Source: Prodigiosinella aquatilis
GTDB lineage: Bacteria > Pseudomonadota > Gammaproteobacteria > Enterobacterales > Enterobacteriaceae
Assembly: GCA_030388725.1 (NCBI GenBank)
Contig: CP128857.1
Coordinates: 4,774,001-4,838,000 of the forward strand
DNA: 64,000 bases
Reading direction: 5' to 3'
The position numbers and the translations under genes are program-made. The number at the start of each line of letters is the position of its first letter. Within the stretch, counting starts at the first letter, position 1. The notes under the pieces were generated by a model that did no database searches, was not told where the DNA came from, and worked only from the letters and a program-made list of their open reading frames with translations. This document shows positions 43,167-51,224 of the stretch, one piece after another.

Positions 43167-43631
43167 TCAGGACTCACTGAAAACCGAGGTCGGCAGTGGG
43201 GAGTTAAACAGGTAGGTAAAGGCGCAATAGATCACCACCACAATGCACAGTGTCGACAGCACGATAAACCAGGGACGACGTTCATTCATAAACAACATGA
43301 CACCGGGAATAAACAGCAACGCCGAAACCAGAAATCCCGCGTAATTTAATAACACACCAAACACCACTGCCATCGCCCCCAAAATCAAGGGACGCCGGAC
43401 ATAAACTGACGACAGATCAACGGCAATATCCACCTGATGGCGATCCTTAATCACCGCAATCCACTGGAATAGGCCAAGCACAATAAACAACCACGCCAGG
43501 CCATAAGGCCAAAACCGTTCCCCCGGCACACCGGATGCATCAAACATGGCCATGTTGCGCGACAAGAACAGCATCAGTCCGCCCAATCCTATCGAACACA
43601 AGCCAATTAACAGGTTCCACTTACGCATCAT
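43167..43631 (-). CDS. tctB: TctB-family small membrane subunit
   Basis: The protein has 154 aa with four hydrophobic segments (LLIGLCSIGLGGLMLFLS, FWPYGLAWLFIVLGLFQWI, PLILGAMAVVFGVLLNYAGFLVSALLFIPGVMLF, FIVLSTLCIVVVIYCAFTYLF), the standard TctB layout. The start MMRKWNLLIGL at 43631 has AGGGAG upstream; the open frame continues to 43670 without family resemblance. It lies between tctC and tctA. Confidence 0.88.
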   Translation of the reverse strand: MMRKWNLLIGLCSIGLGGLMLFLSRNMAMFDASGVPGERFWPYGLAWLFIVLGLFQWIAVIKDRHQVDIAVDLSSVYVRRPLILGAMAVVFGVLLNYAGFLVSALLFIPGVMLFMNERRPWFIVLSTLCIVVVIYCAFTYLFNSPLPTSVFSES

Positions 43632-43673
43632 GATTCTCCCTACCGCCGGGCTTCCGGCGGTAGTTGTCACTTA

Positions 43674-44651
43674 TTATTTTTTCATTGTTTCAGCGATCAG
43701 TTGCTTATACATGGCATCATCCTCTTTCATCATGTCGGCTGCATCCTGACCCACGATGGTCACCGGCATAATTCCTTGTTTTCTCAACGCTTCCTTATAA
43801 GCCGGTTCATTAACCACTTCAGTAAAGGTTTTCACCAGTTGGCTTTCGATTTTCGGCGGCAGTTTCGCCGTGGTGGCCAACACTGCCCAGGCACGCATCT
43901 TCACGTTAAAGTTCAGATTCAGCGCCTCCTTGATGGTGGGAACATCGGGGAACAACGCGAAACGTTTGTCGTCCATTACCGCCAGCACGCGCAAAATACC
44001 GGCATCAACTTGTGATTTAACCGCCCCCGGCGTGGTCAGCACCGCGTCAAGATGACCCCCGACCAATGCGGCAATAGATGGGCCGGTACCTTCGTTATAA
44101 GGAATATGGTTGAATTTGGTGTGCGTATTATTTTCAATATTCACGGTGGCCAGATCATAAATCGCCCCCATACCCGAGTTACCCACCATGAGTTTTCCCG
44201 GATGCTGTTTTGCCGCCTGGATAAAATCTTTCATTGTTTTGTAACTGGAATCCGCTTTCACCACGATAGCCACCGGGTCGGCGATAGTGGTCACCAATGG
44301 CGTGAAATCTTTATAGGTGACGGGGGATTTGTGTTGATAAGGGAACATCGCCAGCTCAACTGTGGTCATGACCAGTTTGTAACCATCCGGTTTGGCTTTC
44401 GCAACTTCAATCAGCCCAGTAACTCCATTGCCAGCTGGCTTGTTGACCGGGACAAAAATAATGCCTTTCGGCAGCCGATCTTTGGCATACTCAAGCAGTG
44501 TCCGGGCGGAGGTATCAGTACCGCCACCAGGATTTTTGGGGATAATGACTTCAATGTTTCTCGTCGGATAGGTTAACATTTGCTTGGCAACAGCCTGTGC
44601 GGCCAGCAGTGGCATCGCTGCGGCCAGAAGCACACACCAATATTTTTTCAT
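43674..44651 (-). CDS. tctC: TctC-family periplasmic solute-binding protein
   Basis: The protein has 325 aa with the signal peptide MKKYWCVLLAAAMPLLAAQAVA. The Bug/TctC fold is shown by YPTRNIEVIIPKNPGGGTDTSARTLLEYA, VPVNKPAGNGVTGLIEVAKAKPDGYKLVMTT and PDVPTIKEALNLNFNVKMRAWAVLATTAKLPP. This class usually binds carboxylates through main-chain and Thr/Ser contacts in the GGGTD loop. It leads the transporter part of the cluster; the ligand is unknown. Confidence 0.92.
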   Translation of the reverse strand: MKKYWCVLLAAAMPLLAAQAVAKQMLTYPTRNIEVIIPKNPGGGTDTSARTLLEYAKDRLPKGIIFVPVNKPAGNGVTGLIEVAKAKPDGYKLVMTTVELAMFPYQHKSPVTYKDFTPLVTTIADPVAIVVKADSSYKTMKDFIQAAKQHPGKLMVGNSGMGAIYDLATVNIENNTHTKFNHIPYNEGTGPSIAALVGGHLDAVLTTPGAVKSQVDAGILRVLAVMDDKRFALFPDVPTIKEALNLNFNVKMRAWAVLATTAKLPPKIESQLVKTFTEVVNEPAYKEALRKQGIMPVTIVGQDAADMMKEDDAMYKQLIAETMKK

Positions 44652-44701
44652 CGTTTTCTCCTTTTATGACTTTATTGTGTAGGGCGGTTCAGGGTACAGA
44701 T

Positions 44702-45748
44702 TCACAGACCGAACACGATCTGCTGATAAACGATATTTTTCCGATTCCAGGTATAGGTCACATGCAGCGAGTCACCATCGGCGATGATAGCCGGGTAGGA
44801 AAACTCGCCAGGTTCCTGTTCCAGGTCGATCAGGTTCTCCCAGGTGTCGCCATTATCGGCGGAATAAGCGACCGTAAGCGGATAACGCCGGCTCCAGTTA
44901 CCAGTGACGGGGTTATACACCAGCACCAGCTGATTATGGCCGAGCGAGACCATATCAATACCGCTGTTGTTATTGGGCAGCGCGGTAGCATAAGCGTCGC
45001 ACCAGTTACGCCCATAATCAGCGGAATCACTGCGATACAGACGACCACGGGTACTACGCATCAGAACATGGATTCGTCCCAGCGCGGATTCCCAGGCTGA
45101 GGGCTGAATCACCCCGTCCCACTGGAATACCCGCGTCAGATTGTTTTCCCACAAGGCATCCTGTTTCAGCCCCTGCCAGAGCGCATCCTGATGGTTCTCC
45201 GCCGGGGTTTGATGCGTCAGCGGTATTGCGACGGATTGCCACTGTTGTCCACCATCACCGCTGATATCGACAAACGCGTCCCAGTAGCGATCGTCCTCCA
45301 CCGAGCCGGGGGCCAGCCACTCACCGTTGGACATCACCAGCACTTTATTCTTGACCGGACCGCGTGGTGTGCAGTCCCCTGCCACCAGTGGCCGGGGAGA
45401 TGACCAACTGACGCCATCATCATCCGATACCGTCATCCGTGTCTGCCAGTGGTGGACATCCGCACCGACTTTATAAAACAGCCATAACTGACCATCCTGA
45501 TGGTGCAATACCGGGTTCCAGTGCGCCAATCCCGGTTCTGCTGCGATCGACAGCGGTTGCTGCCAGTTTCCCTGCTCACCACATGACAACCAGATAGCGG
45601 TATCGCCGCTGCCTTCCTTCTCTCCGGCAAAATACGCCACCCGCAGACGGTTGCCCGGCAGGGAAACCACCGTCGAGGCATGGCAACTGCCAAAATAGTG
45701 GTGTTCAGCGGGCAACAGTAATTGTTGTTTTACCTGCGTCAGTGTCAT
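44702..45748 (-). CDS. Cytoplasmic sialidase-fold (BNR/Asp-box) protein
   Basis: The 348 aa show Asp-box repeats (VSDDDGVSWSSP, YRSDSADYGRNW, AYSADNGDTWENL), giving a six-bladed propeller of the sialidase superfamily. Also present are an FGSCHASTVVSLPGNRLRVAYFAGEKEGSGDTAIWLS N-terminus and YTWNRKNIVYQQIVFGL at the end. There is no signal peptide, so it should act in the cytoplasm on a substrate imported by TctABC. A true sialidase role is doubtful because no sialic acid genes are nearby. It could be a hydrolase or lyase on an acidic sugar conjugate. It is the fourth gene of the seven-gene cluster. Confidence 0.8.
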   Translation of the reverse strand: MTLTQVKQQLLLPAEHHYFGSCHASTVVSLPGNRLRVAYFAGEKEGSGDTAIWLSCGEQGNWQQPLSIAAEPGLAHWNPVLHHQDGQLWLFYKVGADVHHWQTRMTVSDDDGVSWSSPRPLVAGDCTPRGPVKNKVLVMSNGEWLAPGSVEDDRYWDAFVDISGDGGQQWQSVAIPLTHQTPAENHQDALWQGLKQDALWENNLTRVFQWDGVIQPSAWESALGRIHVLMRSTRGRLYRSDSADYGRNWCDAYATALPNNNSGIDMVSLGHNQLVLVYNPVTGNWSRRYPLTVAYSADNGDTWENLIDLEQEPGEFSYPAIIADGDSLHVTYTWNRKNIVYQQIVFGL

Positions 45749-45791
45749 GGCGGCCCCTTTGGTTATTAGTTGTTCTTTATGTCACGCCTGA

Positions 45792-46742
45792 TTAAGGATT
45801 GAGTTGCGTCGTAAACGGCTGGCCCAGTCGCAGCATGCTGCTGATGGCGTCCGGAAAAAAGCTCTCGCCATACGCCGCGCTGCTACGCACCCGGCAAATG
45901 TGGGTCGAGAAGTTACCACATTGCTGCTGGTAGTGCTTGGCACAGGCCGGATAATCGAGAAACTCCACCAATGCGGCAGTGGAAAGATAGTCCGACAGTT
46001 GTTGCGCCAGCAACGGCTGTTCACGCCAGTGCTCATAAAGCCAGACGTACAACTGTGGATGGAAATTAGCCATCACACCGCTGTAAGCCTGACATCCGGC
46101 TTGCAACGATGGCAACAGCGTCTGGCTGTTAGCATTGGCCAAATGCAACCGGGTGCCTTGCGCCAGTTGTAAGCGCCGTTTGATGGTCGGCAGGTCGCAA
46201 CACGTATCCTTGATAAAGGTGTAACGCCCGCTGTGCGCGCACCACGCCACCGTGTCATCAGACAGCAGGCGTTTGTAAGGATAAGGACATTCGTAAATCC
46301 CCAGATCCACGTAGGTAGGCAACTGTGCTGTCAATAACTGCAACTGATTGAGCGCGACCTGATCAGACTCTCCCGACAACGCCAACCGGTTACTGATCAG
46401 GATCAGGCCGTCTATGCCGGTTTCCGCCATACCATTAAGCTGCTCAACTTGTTGGCTAATGCCGCAGGCAGTATGACCGGATGCCACCACCGGTACACGT
46501 CCGTCCACCAGCTCAACGATAAAACGCACCAGCTCACGGGTTTCCTTATCGCTCAGAAAGAACATTTCGCTCGACTGACAGGCAGCAAACAGACCATGTA
46601 CCCCGGCCGCCAGATACCACTCCACCAGACGACCCAACGAGTCATAGTCAATCTCGCCACGTTCATCGAATGGCGTCAGCATTACCGGCCACACGCCGGT
46701 GTATTTTTGCTCGTTATGTTGTTGATCGCTGTCGTACTGCAT
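45792..46742 (-). CDS. DapA/NanA-family (dihydrodipicolinate synthase-like) lyase or aldolase
   Basis: The protein has 316 aa with the TIM-barrel pattern of the class I pyruvate-type aldolase family: YTGVWPVMLTPFDERGEIDYDSLGRLVEWYLAAGVHGLFAACQSSEMFFLS. The Schiff-base lysine is in YTFIKDTCCD, and the partner tyrosine is probably in the YECPYPY segment. The usual GTTGE phosphate or carboxylate loop reads ACQSSE, so the substrate differs from that of DapA. Members split or dehydrate 2-keto-3-deoxy sugar acids or sialic acids. It starts 3 bases after the isomerase stop, with GGAG upstream. Confidence 0.85.
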   Translation of the reverse strand: MQYDSDQQHNEQKYTGVWPVMLTPFDERGEIDYDSLGRLVEWYLAAGVHGLFAACQSSEMFFLSDKETRELVRFIVELVDGRVPVVASGHTACGISQQVEQLNGMAETGIDGLILISNRLALSGESDQVALNQLQLLTAQLPTYVDLGIYECPYPYKRLLSDDTVAWCAHSGRYTFIKDTCCDLPTIKRRLQLAQGTRLHLANANSQTLLPSLQAGCQAYSGVMANFHPQLYVWLYEHWREQPLLAQQLSDYLSTAALVEFLDYPACAKHYQQQCGNFSTHICRVRSSAAYGESFFPDAISSMLRLGQPFTTQLNP

Positions 46743-46745
46743 AAT

Positions 46746-48398
46746 TCACTCCGCCAAAAGCGTATGGGCATCGCCCGCCATAAAGACCCGGATATTCTGT
46801 GTCAGCGCCTGCGCCACAAATGCTTTCAGGACATCGCCCAGTTGTGCCTCGTCGACATACGCCACCGTTAGATGGTTACTCTGGTGGCCCGCCATCAGAT
46901 CATCCCGGCTGACACCATCCAACACCGCATTCAACAATGGCCATTCATAGTTGGTGGCACGGCGACGGCGTTCGAACTCGGCAGGCGGCAATTCCACTGC
47001 GGTACCGGTACCAATATGCATGATGACCTGCGTTCCTTCATAGTGGGCGCGCGCCCAGATAAAGCGCCCGGCCTTGCTCTGACCGGTGATGGTGGAACCG
47101 CCATATGGGAAGAACATCGGCGGCTGACGATAACCGGTCGCCCCGGCGATGCCCCCTTTCAGATGGGCGAACGGCACCGCACCAGAGATTTCCAGATCCC
47201 AATAGAATGTGCCCTGATAATCACTGCCCCAGCGAATATCGTGCAGCGTGGTTTCCGCCGGTAAGCCCAGACCATGCAACAGTCGCCATAGCATTACCTG
47301 TGGAATCGCACTGCCCATATCCACTTCGTTGATGCAGGGTATCGCCATATCTGGACGGATAATCTCGCCTTGCTCATCCGGCAACGGGAAACGCTCCGCG
47401 TTACCAATCGCGCCTTCGGCAAAATCAGAGGCAGCACAACTGTCTTTCAGACCCTGCTGATACTGCACACCCACTGCGGTCAACCCAAAACGCTTCACAA
47501 AACGCGCCATGGCAATCATCATCGCGCACTGTTCCAGTACCTGCTCACGCGTCAACTGCCGACTACCGTCTGTGCCAAATTCAAACTGCATACCCTGTTG
47601 TTCATACCATTGCAGGCAGCTCTCACGCAGCGACATCGGCACTTTCGCCATTTCCACCAGCAAGGCGGACTGTGACAGAGATTCAATCGGCATACCGGTG
47701 TTCACCATCGCCTGTTGTGGGAACATGCCGTTAATCATGCCCATGCAGAAGGTATCAAACAGACCGATAATCGCCTTGTGGCGCAAAATGTACTCCCCGA
47801 CCTGACGCCCGATCTGGCCCGCGTCGGTAGCCAATACCGGGTGTGAAGGCGCAACCGGGTGGAGATAGCCGGTTTTATGGCTAACCGCACCATCCCGTAG
47901 CCAGGTGGATAGATCCTGGCGGAAATCATCATCTTCAAAGGTTTCAGACCACATCCGAGAATAGGCTCGTTCCAGACTAGTAAGACAGCCTGCCATACAC
48001 AACATGCCTACCAACCCCGGCCAGGTGCCATCAAAATTGGCCAGCAATAGCACCGGGCCGCGGTGATGCACTAACGATGGCGCCAGATGATGAGAGTATT
48101 GCCAGGCGGTCAGCAACACGATGACCGGTGCATCCGGATCGATAGCGGCAAAAACCGCACTACCTTCCTGCTGACTGCTGATAAAGCCATGTCCACGGTC
48201 AGCATTCACGGGATGAGCCCGCTTCATGCGATAGCCCAGTTGCTCCAGAACCATCTGTAATTTGTTCTCAAACTGCTGTTGGGTAGGCCAGCACGTCACA
48301 TTAGCGGGTTCACGCAAATCCGCATTGGTGACCAATAACACTTCTCCGGCCTCGGCACTCAGTCTGGCGGGGGATTCGGGTAAATTGAGTTTCAACAT
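46746..48398 (-). CDS. L-fucose isomerase-like (FucI/AraA superfamily) protein
   Basis: The protein has 550 aa from the ATG at 48398, with AGGAG 8 bases upstream (an ATG at 48413 is weaker). The N-terminal half (VIVLLTAWQYSHHLAPSLVHHRGPVLLLANFDGTWPGLVGMLCMAGCL) and middle (FGLTAVGVQYQQGLKD) follow the L-fucose isomerase-like fold. The acidic NEVD segment (about residues 357-360) and the late His of SNHLTVAY are likely metal ligands by position. It should convert an aldose to a ketose in the cytoplasm, preceding the kinase. It is not FucI itself; the substrate is unknown. Confidence 0.78.
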   Translation of the reverse strand: MLKLNLPESPARLSAEAGEVLLVTNADLREPANVTCWPTQQQFENKLQMVLEQLGYRMKRAHPVNADRGHGFISSQQEGSAVFAAIDPDAPVIVLLTAWQYSHHLAPSLVHHRGPVLLLANFDGTWPGLVGMLCMAGCLTSLERAYSRMWSETFEDDDFRQDLSTWLRDGAVSHKTGYLHPVAPSHPVLATDAGQIGRQVGEYILRHKAIIGLFDTFCMGMINGMFPQQAMVNTGMPIESLSQSALLVEMAKVPMSLRESCLQWYEQQGMQFEFGTDGSRQLTREQVLEQCAMMIAMARFVKRFGLTAVGVQYQQGLKDSCAASDFAEGAIGNAERFPLPDEQGEIIRPDMAIPCINEVDMGSAIPQVMLWRLLHGLGLPAETTLHDIRWGSDYQGTFYWDLEISGAVPFAHLKGGIAGATGYRQPPMFFPYGGSTITGQSKAGRFIWARAHYEGTQVIMHIGTGTAVELPPAEFERRRRATNYEWPLLNAVLDGVSRDDLMAGHQSNHLTVAYVDEAQLGDVLKAFVAQALTQNIRVFMAGDAHTLLAE

Positions 48399-48449
48399 CG
48401 TTTGCTCCTGCATGTCTGTTCCGGCATTGGCCGGGATGATTCTAATGGA

Positions 48450-50057
48450 TTACCGCACGCCGTCAGTGCCCGCTAGCTGACACAATTGCTGTTCGGCAGT
48501 CTGTTGATCCTGATACATCTGCAAATAAATTCGGTATTTGGCGTCATGAAATGCCTGATGTTGCCGGTCTGCCCGGATCAATGTGCCGGGGCGAACCAAC
48601 GCAGCTGCCGCCTGAGGTAATGATGGATAAGTGCCGCAGGCGACAGCGCCCAATAAGGCGGCCCCCAGCGTGACGGCATCGTCTTCGCTGACCAGTTGGA
48701 TATCACAGCCGGTAATGGCGGCGTATTCCCGCAGCCACAATGGATTCTTGGTTGCTCCGCCGCACATCACCAACCGGGTAATCTGATGGCCAGCCTGATT
48801 CATGCTGTCGATAATATGGCGGGTGCCATAGGCAATGGCCTGTAGTGTCGCCAGATACAACCGAGCCAGCGCATCCGGTCCCTGTTCCAGGGTCAGTCCC
48901 ATTACCGTCCCTCTGGCATGAGGATTAGCGCGCGGTGAACGGTTGCCGTGATGATCGGCCAATACATGCAAGTGACGAGTCGGCAATGGCTCACGCTGTT
49001 CCAGCAATGCCACCCACTCGTTCAAAATCTCGTAAACACTGCATTGCCGCTGGTTAGCTTGTGCCTGCAACGCGGTCCACTCCGCATGCTGATGCAATGT
49101 CCACTCCACCAGTGCGCCAGCGGCACTCTGTCCCCCTTCACTCAGCCACCACTGCGGTAGCATTGCACCCCAGTATGGCCCCCAGACACCGGGTACGCTG
49201 ACCGGCTCAAGGTTCACTAACATATGACAATTAGATGTGCCGCTGATAATCGCCAGGCTGCCTTCCGGCTGGCTGCCAACCAGCGCCAGCCCGCCGGCAT
49301 GTGCATCAATAATGCCGCTGGCGATCACCACGCCTGGTAATAACCCACACTGTTGTGCCGCTTCCGCACTCAGCGTCCCTGCTTTTTCACCAAGCTGAAG
49401 GATGTGAGGCGGTATCTTTTCCAGCAGATCCGTCAGTTCAACCGCCTGAAGCAAGGTGTCACTGAAACGGTTTTCATGGGCCAAATAATTCCATTTACAC
49501 GTCAGAGTACACACGCTGGCAACATCGGCACCGCTCGCCCGCCAGACCAGATAGTCCGCTAAATCAAAAAACCGCCACACCTGTTGATAACGTTCATGAA
49601 AATGGTGTTTCAACCATAAAATTTTGGGGAGCTCCATCTCAATGCTGACTTCACCACCGACGTAATGCAGGGCTGCATCACCGGTAGCATTAATCGCCGC
49701 AGTTTCTGCCTCCGCACGATGATCCATCCACATCACGATATCGTGGTCAGCTTCACCCTGTTCCGCCACGGAAACCGGTTTACCGTCGGTCCCGACGGCC
49801 ACCAGCGAGCAGGTGGCATCAAAACCGATAGCACGGATACCCGCGGGTTCAATTTGCGACTCAGCCAGCGCCTCGTGGATGCTGTCGCATACCGCCTGCC
49901 AGATATTCGCTGATGATTGCTCCACCAAATTGGCACGGGGATGGAATTGCTGGATGGGCCGTACCGCAAAGGCCAGTCGCCGACCGCTACTGTCAAATAC
50001 GCCGGCTCTCACGCTGGCAGAACCGACATCCACGCCCATAAAGCAATCATTTTTCAT
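48450..50057 (-). CDS. FGGY-family carbohydrate kinase (ribulokinase-like)
   Basis: The protein has 535 aa. N-terminal FGGY domain: MGVDVGSASVRAGVFDSSGRRL (phosphate 1 loop), then RAIGFDATCSLVAVG and IVMWMDHRAEAE, typical of the D-ribulokinase/YpCarbK-like branch. C-terminal domain: HGNRSPRANPHARGTVMGLTLEQ and RLVMCGGATKNPLWLREYAAITG (adenosine loop). It should phosphorylate the ketose made by the neighbouring isomerase. It is the first gene of the cluster, with GAGG before the ATG and a perfect palindromic operator just upstream. Confidence 0.88.
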   Translation of the reverse strand: MKNDCFMGVDVGSASVRAGVFDSSGRRLAFAVRPIQQFHPRANLVEQSSANIWQAVCDSIHEALAESQIEPAGIRAIGFDATCSLVAVGTDGKPVSVAEQGEADHDIVMWMDHRAEAETAAINATGDAALHYVGGEVSIEMELPKILWLKHHFHERYQQVWRFFDLADYLVWRASGADVASVCTLTCKWNYLAHENRFSDTLLQAVELTDLLEKIPPHILQLGEKAGTLSAEAAQQCGLLPGVVIASGIIDAHAGGLALVGSQPEGSLAIISGTSNCHMLVNLEPVSVPGVWGPYWGAMLPQWWLSEGGQSAAGALVEWTLHQHAEWTALQAQANQRQCSVYEILNEWVALLEQREPLPTRHLHVLADHHGNRSPRANPHARGTVMGLTLEQGPDALARLYLATLQAIAYGTRHIIDSMNQAGHQITRLVMCGGATKNPLWLREYAAITGCDIQLVSEDDAVTLGAALLGAVACGTYPSLPQAAAALVRPGTLIRADRQHQAFHDAKYRIYLQMYQDQQTAEQQLCQLAGTDGVR

Positions 50058-50067
50058 GACTCTTCCT

Positions 50068-50091
50068 CATTGCTAACTCGAGTTAGCAATG
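50068..50091. promoter_or_regulatory. Perfect 24-bp palindrome, likely LacI-family operator of the Tct/isomerase/kinase cluster
   Basis: The half-site CATTGCTAACTC is followed exactly by its complement with CG at the centre, ending 10 bases before the kinase start codon. The layout (core GCTAACTCGAGTTAGC) is like Cra/FruR-class LacI operators (GCTGAATCGATTCAGC). The FruR-like regulator at 40385-41389 is the obvious candidate to bind it. Confidence 0.7.
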
Positions 50092-50865
50092 TATTTAAAG
50101 AGAGAGAAAGAGACAATGCTTTTTAACTTGAAGTGTGAAGTCGATCGGTGAACAAAAAATAACCATCTGAAAGTCAAACGGTTTTATCAGGCAAAAAGAA
50201 ACCATTTTTTAACATATTGATGCCGGCAATTTTGTCTTCCGGAAAGGACATCAGGAGGGAGAAAACGGCAAGCGATAACTAAACTTCCACCACACAGCGT
50301 AACGGCCTGATAACGGGCGTCATCTCGAACTATCACTCCGTGACAGTGATGGAAATCATAGGGCCAGTTTGCATCCGGGTTTTCCGGACCGTGAATAAAA
50401 ACATAACGTAATGACGGGGCCAAGCTACCGGTCGCCACCCCACATGCACACCCAGTCCAGCACTGGTAATAACCTCGGTTCTCCGGGTATTAATGACTGT
50501 CAAACCTGTGAACAAAGATTTATACGATATTGCATCGTAAACCAACCAGTCTTCATCTCACTATTAGATATTAATGTTGGTTACATGCTTAAAAACAGCA
50601 CTAAATGTTAATTAGTTTTCTTAATCTATAGAATATGCCCACATATATCGTAATAAATTGGAACATCATAATAAAAAAAGCGGAATTATATAAAAACCTT
50701 AAAAATCATTGAATTATTTACAATGCTTGACTGTTTTTTCTTTCAAATAAATAGAACAATAAACTCAAGAACATTAGGTTTCCAACCAAGAAACAGAGGC
50801 GTAACCTTTCTTGCATCGAAAGGGAAACACCTTTCATTGTCATAAACAAAGTAAGGAAAGGCATC
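50092..50865. other. Intergenic region between the catabolic cluster and the DUF1471 gene (774 bp)
   Basis: It should carry the promoter of the kinase-led cluster (minus strand, near 50100-50160) and that of the small secreted protein (plus strand, AT-rich at 50580-50740). The middle part (50200-50520) is more GC-rich than its flanks and has short open frames on the minus strand that resemble nothing I know; it may be a gene remnant. Confidence 0.45.
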
Positions 50866-51123
50866 ATGAAAAACCTGAAAACCATCGCTATCGCTGCAGT
50901 ACTGTCCACCGTTTCTTTCGGTTCTTTTGCTGCTGAATATGTGAATGCCCAACAGGCGCAGCAGTTCCATAAAGTCGGTGTAGTCACTGCCAGCGCCAGG
51001 GATCTGAGCTCACTGCAAGCCAAACTGGCGGCCAAAGCCGATCAGCAAGGCGCCAAAGCGTATTACATCACCTCCGCTGTCGGTAATGACACGCTCCGCG
51101 GTACGGCGATAATTTATAGTTAA
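50866..51123 (+). CDS. Small periplasmic DUF1471 (YhcN/BhsA-family) protein
   Basis: The protein has 85 aa. The signal peptide MKNLKTIAIAAVLSTVSFGSFA is followed by a short domain with VGVVTASARDLSSLQAKLAAKADQQGAKAYYITSAVGNDTLRGTAIIYS, the pattern of the DUF1471 family (BhsA, McbA, YhcN, YahO), small stress- or biofilm-related envelope proteins of enterobacteria. The start has AAGGAAAGG upstream, and a strong terminator follows, so it is a single-gene unit. Confidence 0.88.
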   Translation: MKNLKTIAIAAVLSTVSFGSFAAEYVNAQQAQQFHKVGVVTASARDLSSLQAKLAAKADQQGAKAYYITSAVGNDTLRGTAIIYS

Positions 51124-51147
51124 TTCATTCATTATTATTACCCTCAT

Positions 51148-51187
51148 CCCCGGTTTGCCTGTGTCCACTTCAAACCGGGGTTTTTTA
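51148..51187 (+). terminator. Rho-independent terminator of the DUF1471 gene
   Basis: CCCCGGTTTG (51148-51157) pairs perfectly with CAAACCGGGG (51171-51180), followed by TTTTTTATT. It also separates the gene from the convergent regulator. Confidence 0.92.
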
Positions 51188-51224
51188 TTGTCTGGAGGGT
51201 CGAAAAGAGCTGCGTGAATACACT

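Noticed and set aside
44702..45748. Secreted sialidase for host glycan removal
   Set aside because: No signal peptide and no sialic acid transport or catabolic genes nearby; only the fold is supported.
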